From Betaproteobacteria bacterium (GTDB lineage: Bacteria; Pseudomonadota; Gammaproteobacteria; Burkholderiales; Burkholderiaceae), in NCBI GenBank assembly GCA_947468785.1, contig CANIMS010000006.1:1-19096 (forward strand): a stretch of DNA of 19,096 bases, given 5' to 3'. The notes under the pieces were generated by a model. That model was not told where the DNA came from. It worked only from the letters and a program-made list of their open reading frames with translations, and did no database searches. Below, piece by piece: positions 1 through 8,218 of this stretch; the first letter of the stretch is position 1, and every line of letters starts with the position of its first letter. Made by a program: the position numbers and the translations under genes.

Positions 1-675
1 ACAGGTGCCTTGTCTGCCTCCATCGCACATGAGTTAAATCAACCTCTTGGCGCATCGCAACTGAATATTCAGTTTTTGCAAAAGAAATTGGCTGATGGTG
101 ACATTAATCCTTTGGTTCAAAAAGAAATTCTGGATGTTTTGTTGCTGGATAACCAGCGTGCCGCAACTATTATTCGATCGTTAAGATCTATCTTTGCGGA
201 TGAGAAATTAACAGCTGAAAGTGTCGATTTTGCTGAATTAATAGACTCAGTAATAAGTATTGTGCGTCCAGAGCTCAAGTCGAGGTCTATTCAGATTAGC
301 TTAAATCTAGAAGACAAATTAATGCTACGCGTTAATCGCAGTGAAATACAACAAGTGATGCTCAATTTAATCAACAATGCCATCCAAGCACTGAGTTCAG
401 AACATATTCAAGAAAAGATCATCACTATATCGGGGCGCTATGTTAAAGAAGGCGTAGAAATCTCAGTGGAGGACAGTGGTCCCGGACTCTCGCCAGGTGC
501 ACAAATCCATCTGTTTGAACTGCTTTCTACTGATCGCAATAAGGGGATGGGTTTAGGGTTGTGGCTTTGCAAGCACATCGTAATGCGCCACGGTGGAAAA
601 ATTTGGTATCAAGCTCGTCTTACAGGCGGAGCTCAATTTACCTTACTCTTACCGTTTCCAAACGAGACTAACTAA
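1..675 (+). CDS. Sensor histidine kinase, C-terminal part (5' end outside window)
   Basis: The reading frame is open from base 1, so the sensor and any membrane part lie upstream; 224 residues remain. The first residues are the phospho-acceptor H box, with His at bases 28-30 in the context IAHELNQPL, which is typical of the FixL/TodS/DctB-like kinases. An N box follows (residues about 115-128, Asn at 122 and 125-126), then the G1 box DSGPG (158-162) and the G2 box GMGLGL (182-187). The kinase core is therefore complete and should autophosphorylate. No receiver domain or response regulator gene lies downstream; the partner is probably upstream. It ends 28 bases from the convergent stop of the CoA-transferase gene. 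The stimulus cannot be read from this part; sensing a carboxylate used by the neighbouring genes is only a guess from position. Confidence 0.9.
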   Translation, partial: TGALSASIAHELNQPLGASQLNIQFLQKKLADGDINPLVQKEILDVLLLDNQRAATIIRSLRSIFADEKLTAESVDFAELIDSVISIVRPELKSRSIQISLNLEDKLMLRVNRSEIQQVMLNLINNAIQALSSEHIQEKIITISGRYVKEGVEISVEDSGPGLSPGAQIHLFELLSTDRNKGMGLGLWLCKHIVMRHGGKIWYQARLTGGAQFTLLLPFPNETN

Positions 676-703
676 AAATCGCTTCATAAGAGCAAGATGC
701 TTA

Positions 704-1930
704 TTAGGCAGTAAATGCTCCGCCAGCTTTAAGGTTCTCTAGAGCTTCAGTGCTAATACCCAGCTCCGACAAGATTTCGTCGTTATGTTCACCCAATAAA
801 GGGGGGTGCCTGCGAACCTGTTGAGGGGTGCCATTCATTTTTACGGCAAATCCAATATTGGGAACTTTACCTTCAATGGGATGATCGATTTCCATCCGCA
901 TATTTCGATGTTGGCCATGATCACTGTTGAATGCTTGGGGATAAGTATTAATAGGTCCTGCAGGAATGCCTGCAGCCAGTAAGAGATTGACCCATTCATC
1001 ACTATCTTTTTGAACGAATGTTTTCTCTAATTCAGTGGCCAACTCTAATCTATTGGCTAATCGCAATGGATTGGTTTTAAAACGGGAATCCTCAAATAAT
1101 TCTGGACGATGAATAGACTCACAAAGCTGTTTCCATAGTTTTTGATTGGTTGCTCCCATGACAAAATACCCGTCAGCAGATTTCATTGCTTGGTAGGGTG
1201 CACTCATATGGTTTGCAGTACCAAGCTTATATGGCTCAACTCCTGTACCCCAGTATTGCGCTGTATCCCAAATTGAAAACGCCAACGCAGAATCAAATAG
1301 ACAGGCATCAATAAATTGACCTTCACCCGATTTGGTTTTTCCAATGTAGGCAGATAAGATGCCATAGGTCGCAAATAGTGCGCAACCAATGTCGGCTACT
1401 GGCACTCCAGCCTTTACGGGGGGTCCATCTGGATAGCCTGTCACACTCATGACGCCTGACATGGCTTGAGCCATTAAATCAAAACCAGGACGATCTGCCC
1501 AAGGACCGGTTTGCCCAAAACCGGAAATACTCGCATAGACCAAGCCTGGATTAATGGTCTTTAAGGCCGAATAATCAATACCCAGTTTTTTCATGACACC
1601 AGGACGATAATTTTCTACCAAAATATCGGCAGTTTTTACAAGATCTAGAAAGACCTGTTTGCCTGCTTCCGTTTTGAGATTGAGGGTAATGCTGCGTTTA
1701 TTGCGATTCATATTGAGAAAGCCCATGCTGTCAGAGCCTTTCATCTTGAATCCCATTGCTCCACGAGTTTGATCTCCTGTGCCGGGAGGCTCTACCTTGA
1801 TGACATCTGCGCCGAGGTCAGCAAGCAACATGCTGCAATAGGGACCAGCCATCACCTGACTTACATCTAATACTCGCACTCCAGTAAGGGGTAATGGCTT
1901 TTTTGTCTCATTTATAGGTGTTTTCGTCAT
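704..1930 (-). CDS. CaiB/BaiF family (class III) CoA-transferase
   Basis: This 408-residue cytoplasmic enzyme is expected to move CoA from a donor thioester to a carboxylic acid through an aspartyl-CoA anhydride. Family features are clear: the N-terminal VLDVSQVMAGPYCSMLLADLGADVIKVEPP block (shown here by its positions 20-49), the RNKRSITLNLK block near residues 76-86, and the RPGFDLMAQA motif holding the expected catalytic Asp at residue 151. Length fits the family, which is usually about 400 residues. The ATG is preceded only by a weak GAGA-like site. It stands alone on the minus strand, divergent from a Bug receptor and a crotonase-fold gene, which suggests a shared catabolic role. Formyl-CoA, succinyl-CoA or another donor/acceptor pair cannot be told apart from sequence alone, so no gene symbol is given. 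Confidence 0.92.
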   Translation of the reverse strand: MTKTPINETKKPLPLTGVRVLDVSQVMAGPYCSMLLADLGADVIKVEPPGTGDQTRGAMGFKMKGSDSMGFLNMNRNKRSITLNLKTEAGKQVFLDLVKTADILVENYRPGVMKKLGIDYSALKTINPGLVYASISGFGQTGPWADRPGFDLMAQAMSGVMSVTGYPDGPPVKAGVPVADIGCALFATYGILSAYIGKTKSGEGQFIDACLFDSALAFSIWDTAQYWGTGVEPYKLGTANHMSAPYQAMKSADGYFVMGATNQKLWKQLCESIHRPELFEDSRFKTNPLRLANRLELATELEKTFVQKDSDEWVNLLLAAGIPAGPINTYPQAFNSDHGQHRNMRMEIDHPIEGKVPNIGFAVKMNGTPQQVRRHPPLLGEHNDEILSELGISTEALENLKAGGAFTA

Positions 1931-1959
1931 TGTCTCAATGGTTTATATATGTTTAGAAT
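1930..1959 (+). promoter_or_regulatory. Candidate sigma-70 promoter for the first Bug receptor gene
   Basis: A TTGTCT (1930-1935) and a TAGAAT (1954-1959) are 18 bases apart in the divergent gap. Transcription would start near 1966, leaving a leader of about 40 bases with GGAG at 1997-2000. The -10 overlaps the inverted repeat listed separately. Each box has mismatches, so this is a candidate only. Confidence 0.3.
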
Positions 1960-1969
1960 GTTTTTCTAA
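1953..1969. repeat. Inverted repeat, possible operator in divergent gap
   Basis: TTAGAA (1953-1958) and TTCTAA (1964-1969) form a perfect 6-bp inverted repeat around a 5-base spacer. It lies between the divergent CoA-transferase and Bug receptor genes and covers the candidate -10 box. Size and place suit a dimeric regulator of both genes. No regulator gene is visible in the window, and short AT-rich repeats also arise by chance. Confidence 0.35.
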
Positions 1970-2005
1970 TAGTATCAAACACAATTAAAACAAAATGGAG
2001 ACTTT

Positions 2006-2995
2006 ATGTTGCTTACTGCACCAAAGTTAGCGGTCCGTATTTTTTTAGCGCTCGTAATTGGCGCTACCCCTTTATTTGCACTTGCACAGTCTAATTATCC
2101 CAATAAACCGATTCGCTTAATTGTCGGTTTTGCACCAGGCGGCGGTACTGATATTGTGGCGCGTGCGATTGCTCCCAAAATGAGTGAAATTCTGGGGCAA
2201 AGTATTGTGATTGAAAATAGATCAGGTGCTGCCGGCACAATCGGTGCAGACTTAGTAGCGAAATCCAATCCAGATGGATATACCCTTTTGATGGGGCATT
2301 CTAATTCGAATGCTATATCTCCATATGTTCTAACAAATGTTCCCTATAACCCAGCGACCGATTTCACTCCCATTACCTATTTAGGATATGTTCCTAACGT
2401 TTTAGTAGTGAAATCCTCACTGCCTGTTAATACCGTTGCCCAATTAATTTCTCTTGCTAAATCAAACCCAGGTCAAATGACGTATGGCTCATCCGGTATT
2501 GGTAGTACGCAACATTTAGCAGGCGCCTTATTTTCAAACATAGCAGGCATTTCAATGAATCACGTTCCTTACAAAGGAAGTGGTCAGGCCATCATCGATT
2601 TACTCGGCGGTCAAATTACGATGAACTTTGATACTTTGCCACCCAATCTACAGCAAATTCGTCAAGGCAGTCTTAAGGCTTTGGCAATCTCTACGCCCAA
2701 ACGCTTGTCCCTGTTGCCAAATGTGCCCACATTTAATGAAGTAGGTATTGTTGGGTTTGATGTAACTAATTGGTATTCGGTAATGGGGCCTAAGAACATG
2801 GATCCTGCAGTGGTGACTAAAATTGATCAAGCAGTTAAGGCGGCAATGAATGATCCTGAAATTAAGAAGACACTTGATTCTCAAGGGCTTCAACCTGAAG
2901 GACCTGCAACTCCTGCAGCATTTAGTCTCTTTTTGGCGGGTGAGCTTGCTAAATATCAACGCTTAGTGAAGAGTTTAAATATTAAGGCTGAGTGA
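2006..2995 (+). CDS. Bug/TctC family periplasmic solute-binding receptor (first copy)
   Basis: This 329-residue protein is a periplasmic ligand-binding receptor of the Bug family, which bind small carboxylates and related compounds and sometimes work with TctAB membrane proteins. A signal peptide is clear: Lys/Arg then a hydrophobic stretch (residues about 11-24) and an ALA-Q cleavage site after residue 27. The mature part has the usual family blocks: [24 protein letters not shown] near the start of the mature protein, an [13 protein letters not shown] segment, and [13 protein letters not shown] six bases from the ATG (1997-2000) supports this start. No tctA or tctB gene is present, as is common for the many orphan Bug genes of Burkholderiales. 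It is followed after 10 bases by the crotonase-fold gene, probably co-transcribed. The ligand is unknown. Confidence 0.93.
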   Translation: MLLTAPKLAVRIFLALVIGATPLFALAQSNYPNKPIRLIVGFAPGGGTDIVARAIAPKMSEILGQSIVIENRSGAAGTIGADLVAKSNPDGYTLLMGHSNSNAISPYVLTNVPYNPATDFTPITYLGYVPNVLVVKSSLPVNTVAQLISLAKSNPGQMTYGSSGIGSTQHLAGALFSNIAGISMNHVPYKGSGQAIIDLLGGQITMNFDTLPPNLQQIRQGSLKALAISTPKRLSLLPNVPTFNEVGIVGFDVTNWYSVMGPKNMDPAVVTKIDQAVKAAMNDPEIKKTLDSQGLQPEGPATPAAFSLFLAGELAKYQRLVKSLNIKAE

Positions 2996-3005
2996 GTTTG
3001 CATTA

Positions 3006-3803
3006 ATGAGCTCTACAGATAAAGAAGGCAATATTGCACAGGTCGTTTACGAATTACGCGGCAATATTGCCTACATTCACTTTGACCATGTAGCTGCTCG
3101 AAATGCGATGACTGTGGGGATGTATCAAACCCTGCAGTCAATTTGTATTGAGATAGCCAAGCAATCCCACATTCGGGTTCTAGTATTGCGCGGGGCTGGG
3201 GGAAAGTCTTTTGTAGCAGGTAGTGATATTGCTCAGTTCGCAGATTTTCAAGGTGGGCAAGATGGAATTGAGTATGAAGAGAGAATTGATCAGTATCTGA
3301 CTCCTTTGGCGATGCTGCCGATCCCAACTATTGCCGTCATTGAAGGTATGGCTGTAGGCGGTGGTTTGGCGATCGCTAGCTGTTGCGACTTTCGGATTGC
3401 AACCCCTGATGCGCGCTTTGGTGTTCCGATTGCCAAAACACTGGGCAATTGCCTATCAGCCAATAATCTAGCGTGGCTAGTGAGTCATTTGGGTGTCCCA
3501 TTAGTAAAGCGGATGTTGTTACTGGCAGAAATGATTTCAGCTTCTGAACTATTAAAGCAAGGTTATTTACTAAAGATTTGTGAACCCCAAGATCTTGATC
3601 AAGAAATTGATACCCTGGCCGAGCGTCTTGCTTCACTAGCACCCTTAACTCAAAAATCTACAAAGCTGATGTTGGCAAGACAGATTGCCAATCAAGCGGC
3701 TGATTGTCAGGATTTAATCAGTGAGACCTATGCGAGCGCTGACTTTAAGCATGGCGTTGCATCTTTTTTAAGTGGCATTGCTCCAAGATGGACAGGGAAA
3801 TAA
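3006..3803 (+). CDS. Enoyl-CoA hydratase/isomerase (crotonase) family protein lacking both hydratase glutamates
   Basis: A 265-residue cytoplasmic protein with the crotonase fold. The oxyanion-hole elements are present: the AGSDI segment (Ala71) and the GGG turn (Gly119), so it should still bind and polarise an acyl-CoA thioester. The two acid/base glutamates of classical enoyl-CoA hydratase (Glu144 and Glu164 in the rat enzyme) align with Ala122 and Ile142 here. The surrounding FGVPIAKTLGNCLS block (138-151) is well formed, so this is a subfamily trait rather than decay. Ordinary enoyl-CoA hydration is therefore unlikely; isomerase, hydrolase, decarboxylase or lyase activity is possible. It lies 10 bases after a Bug receptor gene and its stop is one base from the convergent hemW stop. 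The start has no strong ribosome binding site, only GTGAG nearby. The family is certain, the reaction unknown. Confidence 0.88.
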   Translation: MSSTDKEGNIAQVVYELRGNIAYIHFDHVAARNAMTVGMYQTLQSICIEIAKQSHIRVLVLRGAGGKSFVAGSDIAQFADFQGGQDGIEYEERIDQYLTPLAMLPIPTIAVIEGMAVGGGLAIASCCDFRIATPDARFGVPIAKTLGNCLSANNLAWLVSHLGVPLVKRMLLLAEMISASELLKQGYLLKICEPQDLDQEIDTLAERLASLAPLTQKSTKLMLARQIANQAADCQDLISETYASADFKHGVASFLSGIAPRWTGK

Positions 3804-3804
3804 G

Positions 3805-4998
3805 TTAATTTAAAAATAGCTCTTGAAGATTATTCAGATACCGTAAACCCTGAGGGGTTCCTTTCAGAACGGTTGGGTCTGAATCAAGTAAACCCTTTTT
3901 GCTCGCCTCATCTAATCCTTTGCTAATCGTACTCAGCGGAAGTCCCGTTCGTTCAGAGAAGGTATTGGTAGCGACACCATCCGTTAGCCTCAAGGTGTTG
4001 AGCATAAATTCAAAAGGAAGGTCGGCCGCAGAAATTTCTTTTGACTCAATTAAGGCATTGCCATTTTGTTCAATGGCCTGCATATAGGTCTCGGGATGGC
4101 GTTCGCGAACTTGACGGGTAACTTTGTCCGGGAAAGAAATTTTTCCATGAGCGCCAGCGCCAATACCGATGTAATCACCAAAGCGCCAGTAATTTAAATT
4201 ATGATTGCACTCCATTCCTGGCTTGGCGTAAGCAGATACTTCATAACGCTGAAAGCCGGCCTTAGTCAGTAGATCGAGGCTTTGTTCAAAAATGGCATCC
4301 ACGACATCTTCGCTAGGCAACTTCGGTGGAAAATTGGCAAAGTACGTATTGGGCTCTAAGGTGAGGTTATAGAGCGATAAATGAGGCGTCTTGAATGACA
4401 GCGCAGTTTCAATATCCTTTTTGGCGTCATCCAAAGTTTGCATGGGAAGGCCATACATTAGATCTAGGTTCACTGACTTGAAATGTTGCAAAGCGATTCC
4501 AATTGCACGCTTTGCTTCTTCACCATTGTGAATACGTCCTAAGGCTTTGAGTTGGGCATCTTGAAAACTTTGAATGCCCAAAGAGACCCGATTAATTCCG
4601 GCTTTAGCAAAACCAGCAAATTTTTCAGTCTCTACAGAACCAGGATTAGCTTCCATCGTGATTTCCGCATCGGGCTCTAAGTGAATGCGCGCACGAATGG
4701 CTGAAAGTAACTTATCCATGCCTTGTGCGGAGAGCAAACTAGGCGTACCACCACCAATAAAAATGCTGTGAACCTGTCTTCCCCAAGTACGGGGTAGTTC
4801 AGTCTCTAGATCGGCTATCAATGCATTGATATAACGCTCTTCATCAAAACCCGATACAGCGCCTGCACCTTCTTTTATTTGGTGAGAGTTGAAATCACAG
4901 TAAGGACATTTCTTTTCGCACCAAGGAAAATGGATATACAGCGACAGAGGTGGGAGTGCTGTTAAGGCAATTTTGTTGGTATTACTGCTGATCGCCAT
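3805..4998 (-). CDS. hemW: HemW, radical SAM heme chaperone (HemN-like)
   Basis: This 397-residue protein has the radical SAM cluster motif CxxxCxxC at Cys27, Cys31 and Cys34, followed by Asp-Phe where true coproporphyrinogen dehydrogenase HemN carries a fourth Cys. That difference, the short N terminus and the HNLNYW motif (about residues 266-271) mark HemW, which binds heme and hands it to target proteins, rather than HemN. The GGGTPS motif is at 82-87. It is often annotated as oxygen-independent coproporphyrinogen III oxidase, which is probably wrong here. Its ATG overlaps the rdgB stop by one base (TAATG on the minus strand), so translation is likely coupled in an rph-rdgB-hemW operon. 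It ends one base from the convergent crotonase-fold gene with no obvious terminator between them. Confidence 0.93.
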   Translation of the reverse strand: MAISSNTNKIALTALPPLSLYIHFPWCEKKCPYCDFNSHQIKEGAGAVSGFDEERYINALIADLETELPRTWGRQVHSIFIGGGTPSLLSAQGMDKLLSAIRARIHLEPDAEITMEANPGSVETEKFAGFAKAGINRVSLGIQSFQDAQLKALGRIHNGEEAKRAIGIALQHFKSVNLDLMYGLPMQTLDDAKKDIETALSFKTPHLSLYNLTLEPNTYFANFPPKLPSEDVVDAIFEQSLDLLTKAGFQRYEVSAYAKPGMECNHNLNYWRFGDYIGIGAGAHGKISFPDKVTRQVRERHPETYMQAIEQNGNALIESKEISAADLPFEFMLNTLRLTDGVATNTFSERTGLPLSTISKGLDEASKKGLLDSDPTVLKGTPQGLRYLNNLQELFLN

Positions 4999-5591
4999 TA
5001 CTTGATTCGATCTTGTAGTTGAGAAATTAATTCTCTTAAGGCTTGACCGCGATGACTAATACGATTCTTTTGCTCAGGGGCAAGTTGTGCCGCAGTGAGA
5101 TTGAGATCAGGTAAGAAAAAATGGGGGTCATATCCAAAACCATTTAAACCAACTGCTTCATCTTGAAATAAGCCGTGCCAGCGGGTTTGCACAATAAGTG
5201 GTTCAGGATCATTCGCGTGTTGCACCATGACTAGAGCGCAGACATAATGCGCCGCGCGATCTTCCATATGACTGAGAGCGGCAATTAACTTTTGATTATT
5301 AGCAGCATCATCGGCAGGTTCACCAGCATAGCGGGCTGAGTAAACACCTGGTTGTCCTCCTAATGCGTTGACACAGATTCCCGAATCATCCGCAAGTGCA
5401 GGCATACCGCTGGCTTTACTTGCATGACGCGCTTTAACTAAGGCGTTCTCTACAAACGTGTCATAAGGCTCTTCGCTGGCTGGAATACCTAATTGCCCCT
5501 GAGGAATGACTTCAAAATTCATTGGCGCCAATAGCGCTTGAAACTCTCGCAACTTGCCAGCGTTATTGGAGGCTAAGACCAGTTTTTGCAT
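4998..5591 (-). CDS. rdgB: RdgB/HAM1 family XTP/dITP pyrophosphatase
   Basis: A 197-residue enzyme that hydrolyses dITP, ITP and XTP to monophosphate and pyrophosphate, keeping deaminated purines out of DNA and RNA. The family motifs are all present: SNNAGK at residues 8-13 for nucleotide binding, ADDSG (67-71) with the metal and catalytic acids, FGYDP (152-156), and the C-terminal SHRGQAL (179-185) for base recognition. Length matches E. coli RdgB (197). It starts 10 bases after the rph stop and overlaps hemW by one base. The ATG has only a weak purine stretch before it, consistent with reading as an internal operon gene. Confidence 0.95.
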   Translation of the reverse strand: MQKLVLASNNAGKLREFQALLAPMNFEVIPQGQLGIPASEEPYDTFVENALVKARHASKASGMPALADDSGICVNALGGQPGVYSARYAGEPADDAANNQKLIAALSHMEDRAAHYVCALVMVQHANDPEPLIVQTRWHGLFQDEAVGLNGFGYDPHFFLPDLNLTAAQLAPEQKNRISHRGQALRELISQLQDRIK

Positions 5592-5601
5592 ACTTTACTG
5601 A

Positions 5602-6342
5602 TTATTTTAAGGACTGGATTTGCATATGGGTCAACTCACGAATTCCTTGCTCTGCTAGATCCAAGAGGGCACCCAGTTCCGCTCTAGAGAAGGTTGCCCC
5701 TTCAGCTGTACCTTGTACTTCAATCATGCCACCTTTGCCGGTCATGACTACATTCATATCGGTATCGCAAGAAGAGTCTTCAGGGTAATCCAAATCTAGG
5801 ACAGGAGTGCCTTGATAAATACCAACGGATATTGCTGCAACGCTATCGATAATGGGATCTTTTGTGAGTGCACCGCTTTTGAGCAGTTGATTGACCGCAT
5901 CTCTGGCAGCAACGTAAGCGCCAGTAATCGACGCAGTTCGTGTGCCACCATCGGCTTGCAGAACATCGCAATCTAAGTGAATGGTGCGCTCGCCGAGTAT
6001 TTTTAGATCAAAGACACTGCGCATCGCACGACCAATTAAACGCTGAATTTCTTGGGTACGTCCTGATTGTTTGCCGCGGGCAGCTTCACGATCACTGCGG
6101 GTATGGGTAGAGCGGGGTAGCATGCCGTACTCGGCGGTAACCCAGCCTTCACCTGAGCCTTTTTTATGGGGCGGCACTTTTTCTAGGATGCTGGCGGTAC
6201 AAAGAACCTTGGTATCACCAAAGGCAATCAGCACCGACCCCTCGGCATGCTTGGTAAACGCTCTGGAAATACTCACAGGCCTTAATTCTGTAGGATTACG
6301 GCCGCTAGGGCGGCTCATATTGACTGGGTTTGTGTTGCTCAT
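5602..6342 (-). CDS. rph: Ribonuclease PH
   Basis: A 246-residue phosphorolytic 3'-5' exoribonuclease that trims tRNA precursors after the CCA and works as a ring-shaped hexamer. Recognisable blocks are the GRNPTELRP segment (14-22), [11 protein letters not shown] (41-51), [21 protein letters not shown] (from residue 71) and the phosphate-site region [18 protein letters not shown] (from 124). The N terminus is about ten residues longer than in E. coli; a second Met at residue 9 is a possible start, but AGGA nine bases before the first ATG favours the longer form. It heads the rph-rdgB-hemW operon and is divergent from yicC across a 43-base gap. It is intact, unlike the frameshifted copy of E. 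coli K-12. Confidence 0.96.
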   Translation of the reverse strand: MSNTNPVNMSRPSGRNPTELRPVSISRAFTKHAEGSVLIAFGDTKVLCTASILEKVPPHKKGSGEGWVTAEYGMLPRSTHTRSDREAARGKQSGRTQEIQRLIGRAMRSVFDLKILGERTIHLDCDVLQADGGTRTASITGAYVAARDAVNQLLKSGALTKDPIIDSVAAISVGIYQGTPVLDLDYPEDSSCDTDMNVVMTGKGGMIEVQGTAEGATFSRAELGALLDLAEQGIRELTHMQIQSLK

Positions 6343-6373
6343 GAAATTTGGTCCTATGGTTTAGCTATCAATC

Positions 6374-6379
6374 TACAAT
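6374..6379 (+). promoter_or_regulatory. Candidate -10 box of a leaderless yicC transcript
   Basis: TACAAT ends exactly six bases before the yicC ATG at 6386, which would place transcription start on the A of the start codon. No ribosome binding site lies before this ATG, in keeping with a leaderless message. I find no convincing -35 box 16-18 bases upstream. Support comes mainly from the same arrangement at gmk, greB and mlaE. Confidence 0.4.
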
Positions 6380-6385
6380 GTTCCT

Positions 6386-7315
6386 ATGATATCGAGCATG
6401 ACTGGTTATGGCAGCGCTTCCCGCCAAGTCTCCCTAGGAGGGGGTGTGGTTGCTGATCTGCAGGTGGAATGTCGGGCTGTCAATAGCCGCTTCTTGGATT
6501 TAGGCTTTCGTCTTCCGGACGAGTGTAGGGGTGCAGAACCGACTCTTCGAGAAATGGCGACTCAAGAGCTGTCTCGCGGAAAAGTGGAGTTCAGAGCAGC
6601 TTGGCGTGTGAACGCAGGATCTGCATCAAATAGCAAAGCCAATCCGCATGTATTAGGCGCCTTAAATAAAGATCGTCTCGATGCTTTATATACCCTTCAA
6701 GAAAAAGCCCAGGAAGCCTTTCCGAAAGCAGCTGAGCTAGGGATCTCCGATATCTTGCGCTGGCCGGGAGTCGTGTCTGAGCCACGTGGCGAAGAAGAAG
6801 GGTGGATTGCAGCAACGATCGAGGCAGCACGAGCCGCATTAAGTTCTTTATTAGAGAGCCGTCACTCCGAAGGTAAAGCTTTGGTTGGTGTATTGACGAA
6901 CATCACTAGTAAGATGCGTGAGATTGTTGCTGTCATCGAACCCAAAGTCCCGCTCTATGTCACCCAATATCAAGAGAAGTTAACTGAGCGCTTATCAGAA
7001 GCTTTGGCAGCACAAGAACAGTCCAAAGGTGGTCCAGAGCTGATGGAAAGAATCCGTCAGGAAGTTGTACTCTATGCTGTCAGAATCGACGTAGCAGAAG
7101 AGTTCGCCAGACTAAAAACCCATTTGCAGGCAGTAGATAAAGCGCTTGCTGGTAATGGGCCTGTGGGTAAGCGCCTAGATTTTTTGATGCAGGAGCTTAA
7201 TCGTGAAGCTAATACACTAAGTTCTAAGTCTGTCTCCGAAGAATGCACTCAATCTGCTTTAGAGCTAAAACTTCTGATTGAGCAAATGCGTGAACAAGTT
7301 CAAAATTTAGAGTAA
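6386..7315 (+). CDS. yicC: YicC family endoribonuclease
   Basis: A 309-residue cytoplasmic protein of the YicC family, an endoribonuclease in E. coli linked to decay of the small RNA RyhB. The N-terminal half opens with the family signature MISSMTGYG and has the ECRAVNSRFLD block (29-38). The C-terminal DUF1732-like half ends with the conserved block RLDFLMQELNREANTLSSKS near residues 263-282. It is slightly longer than the E. coli protein (287). The MISSMTGYG match supports the ATG at 6386 over the in-frame Met at residue 5. It heads the yicC-gmk-rpoZ-spoT cluster and is divergent from rph. There is no Shine-Dalgarno sequence, and a -10-like TACAAT lies six bases upstream. The function in this organism is inferred from family only. 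Confidence 0.94.
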   Translation: MISSMTGYGSASRQVSLGGGVVADLQVECRAVNSRFLDLGFRLPDECRGAEPTLREMATQELSRGKVEFRAAWRVNAGSASNSKANPHVLGALNKDRLDALYTLQEKAQEAFPKAAELGISDILRWPGVVSEPRGEEEGWIAATIEAARAALSSLLESRHSEGKALVGVLTNITSKMREIVAVIEPKVPLYVTQYQEKLTERLSEALAAQEQSKGGPELMERIRQEVVLYAVRIDVAEEFARLKTHLQAVDKALAGNGPVGKRLDFLMQELNREANTLSSKSVSEECTQSALELKLLIEQMREQVQNLE

Positions 7316-7319
7316 TCCT

Positions 7320-7325
7320 TACAAT
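7320..7325 (+). promoter_or_regulatory. Candidate -10 box of a leaderless gmk transcript
   Basis: TACAAT, identical to the box before yicC and with the same six-base gap, precedes the gmk ATG at 7332. It lies in the 16-base gap after yicC. The best -35-like sequence is TTCAAA (7299-7304) at a short 15-base spacing. There is no Shine-Dalgarno sequence for gmk, so an internal promoter giving a leaderless message is plausible. Confidence 0.4.
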
Positions 7326-7331
7326 TGTCTA

Positions 7332-7970
7332 ATGACTAATTCAATTTCCAATCCCTCCTACCAAGGCAGCATGCTGATGATTGTGGCGCCTTCCGGCGCT
7401 GGAAAATCTTCGCTAGTGAATGCTTTGTTACAGGACGATGCTGGTTTGAAGCTATCACTTTCAAGCACCACTCGCGCACCAAGACCTGGTGAAGTAGATG
7501 GAAAAGATTACCGCTTTATTACGAAAGATGATTTCCTGCGGGAAAAAGATGATGGCCATTTCCTAGAGTGGGCAGAAGTACATGGCCATTTTTATGGCAC
7601 CTCTAAACCCTGGATTGAATCCCAGATGCAATCTGGAAGTGATGTCATGCTAGAGATAGACTGGCAGGGTGCTCAGCAGATTCGTAAACTGATTCCATCC
7701 GTGCAGTGGATCTTCATTTTCCCCCCATCAATAGAGGCGCTTGAAGAGCGTTTGCGTAAACGGGGACAGGATGACGAAGCCACAATTGAGCGCCGCTTAG
7801 CTGCTGCCCATATTGAGCTTGGGCATGCTCACGAGGCCGACTTTATTGTGGTTAACGACTCCTTTGAGCAGGCCTTGGCAGACTTAAAACACATATTGGC
7901 TGCTAGCAGGCTTCGCTCAGGCCCTAGCATGGCCCGAAACCCAGCGCTTTTGAAGCGTCTTGGGGTCTAA
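7332..7970 (+). CDS. gmk: Guanylate kinase
   Basis: A 212-residue enzyme that phosphorylates GMP (and dGMP) with ATP to GDP, an essential step of purine nucleotide supply. The P-loop is APSGAGKSS (residues 19-27). The GMP-binding region is seen in [10 protein letters not shown] (45-54) and EVHGHFYGT (82-90), and the lid-type segment [10 protein letters not shown] is near 138-147. Length is normal. It sits 16 bases after yicC and 44 bases before rpoZ, the same order as the enterobacterial gmk-rpoZ-spoT region. This links GTP supply to ppGpp metabolism, because GDP and GTP are the acceptors for the SpoT synthetase. The start lacks a ribosome binding site. Confidence 0.97.
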   Translation: MTNSISNPSYQGSMLMIVAPSGAGKSSLVNALLQDDAGLKLSLSSTTRAPRPGEVDGKDYRFITKDDFLREKDDGHFLEWAEVHGHFYGTSKPWIESQMQSGSDVMLEIDWQGAQQIRKLIPSVQWIFIFPPSIEALEERLRKRGQDDEATIERRLAAAHIELGHAHEADFIVVNDSFEQALADLKHILAASRLRSGPSMARNPALLKRLGV

Positions 7971-8014
7971 TCAGTTATCCTATAGGTATTGAAGCTAAAT
8001 TAAGTGAGTTCAGC

Positions 8015-8218
8015 ATGGCCCGTATAACTGTAGAAGATTGCCTTAAAACCATCCCAAATCGTTTTGAATTGGTATTAGCGGCGACTTATCGCGCTCGCCA
8101 ATTAGTTCAGGGTCACTCCCCACGTGTTGAGTCTAGAGATAAAGCCACAGTAGTTGCTTTGCGCGAAGTGGCTGCTGGTGTGACTGACCGTGACATGTTG
8201 ACCAAAGTACCTTTGTAA
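8015..8218 (+). CDS. rpoZ: DNA-directed RNA polymerase omega subunit
   Basis: A 67-residue protein matching omega throughout: it opens [20 protein letters not shown], continues with the conserved ATYRARQL segment (23-30), and has the [13 protein letters not shown] helix (43-55). Omega helps fold and recruit beta-prime and forms part of one ppGpp site on the polymerase. It is a little shorter than the E. coli subunit (91), as is usual for Burkholderiales. A weak GTGAG site lies six bases before the ATG. A TATAGG at 7981-7986 might be a -10 box giving a leader of about 20 bases, but its -35 is poor. It is followed after 15 bases by spoT. Confidence 0.96.
   Translation: MARITVEDCLKTIPNRFELVLAATYRARQLVQGHSPRVESRDKATVVALREVAAGVTDRDMLTKVPL

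Noticed and set aside
676..703. Possible terminator between the kinase and CoA-transferase genes
   Set aside because: Only AGCA-AGA-TGCT pairs cleanly. Outer positions mismatch and there is no proper T run on either side.
3805..4998. Call of hemW as coproporphyrinogen III oxidase (HemN)
   Set aside because: The fourth Cys of the HemN CxxxCxxCxC motif is Phe36 here, and the HNLNYW motif is that of HemW.
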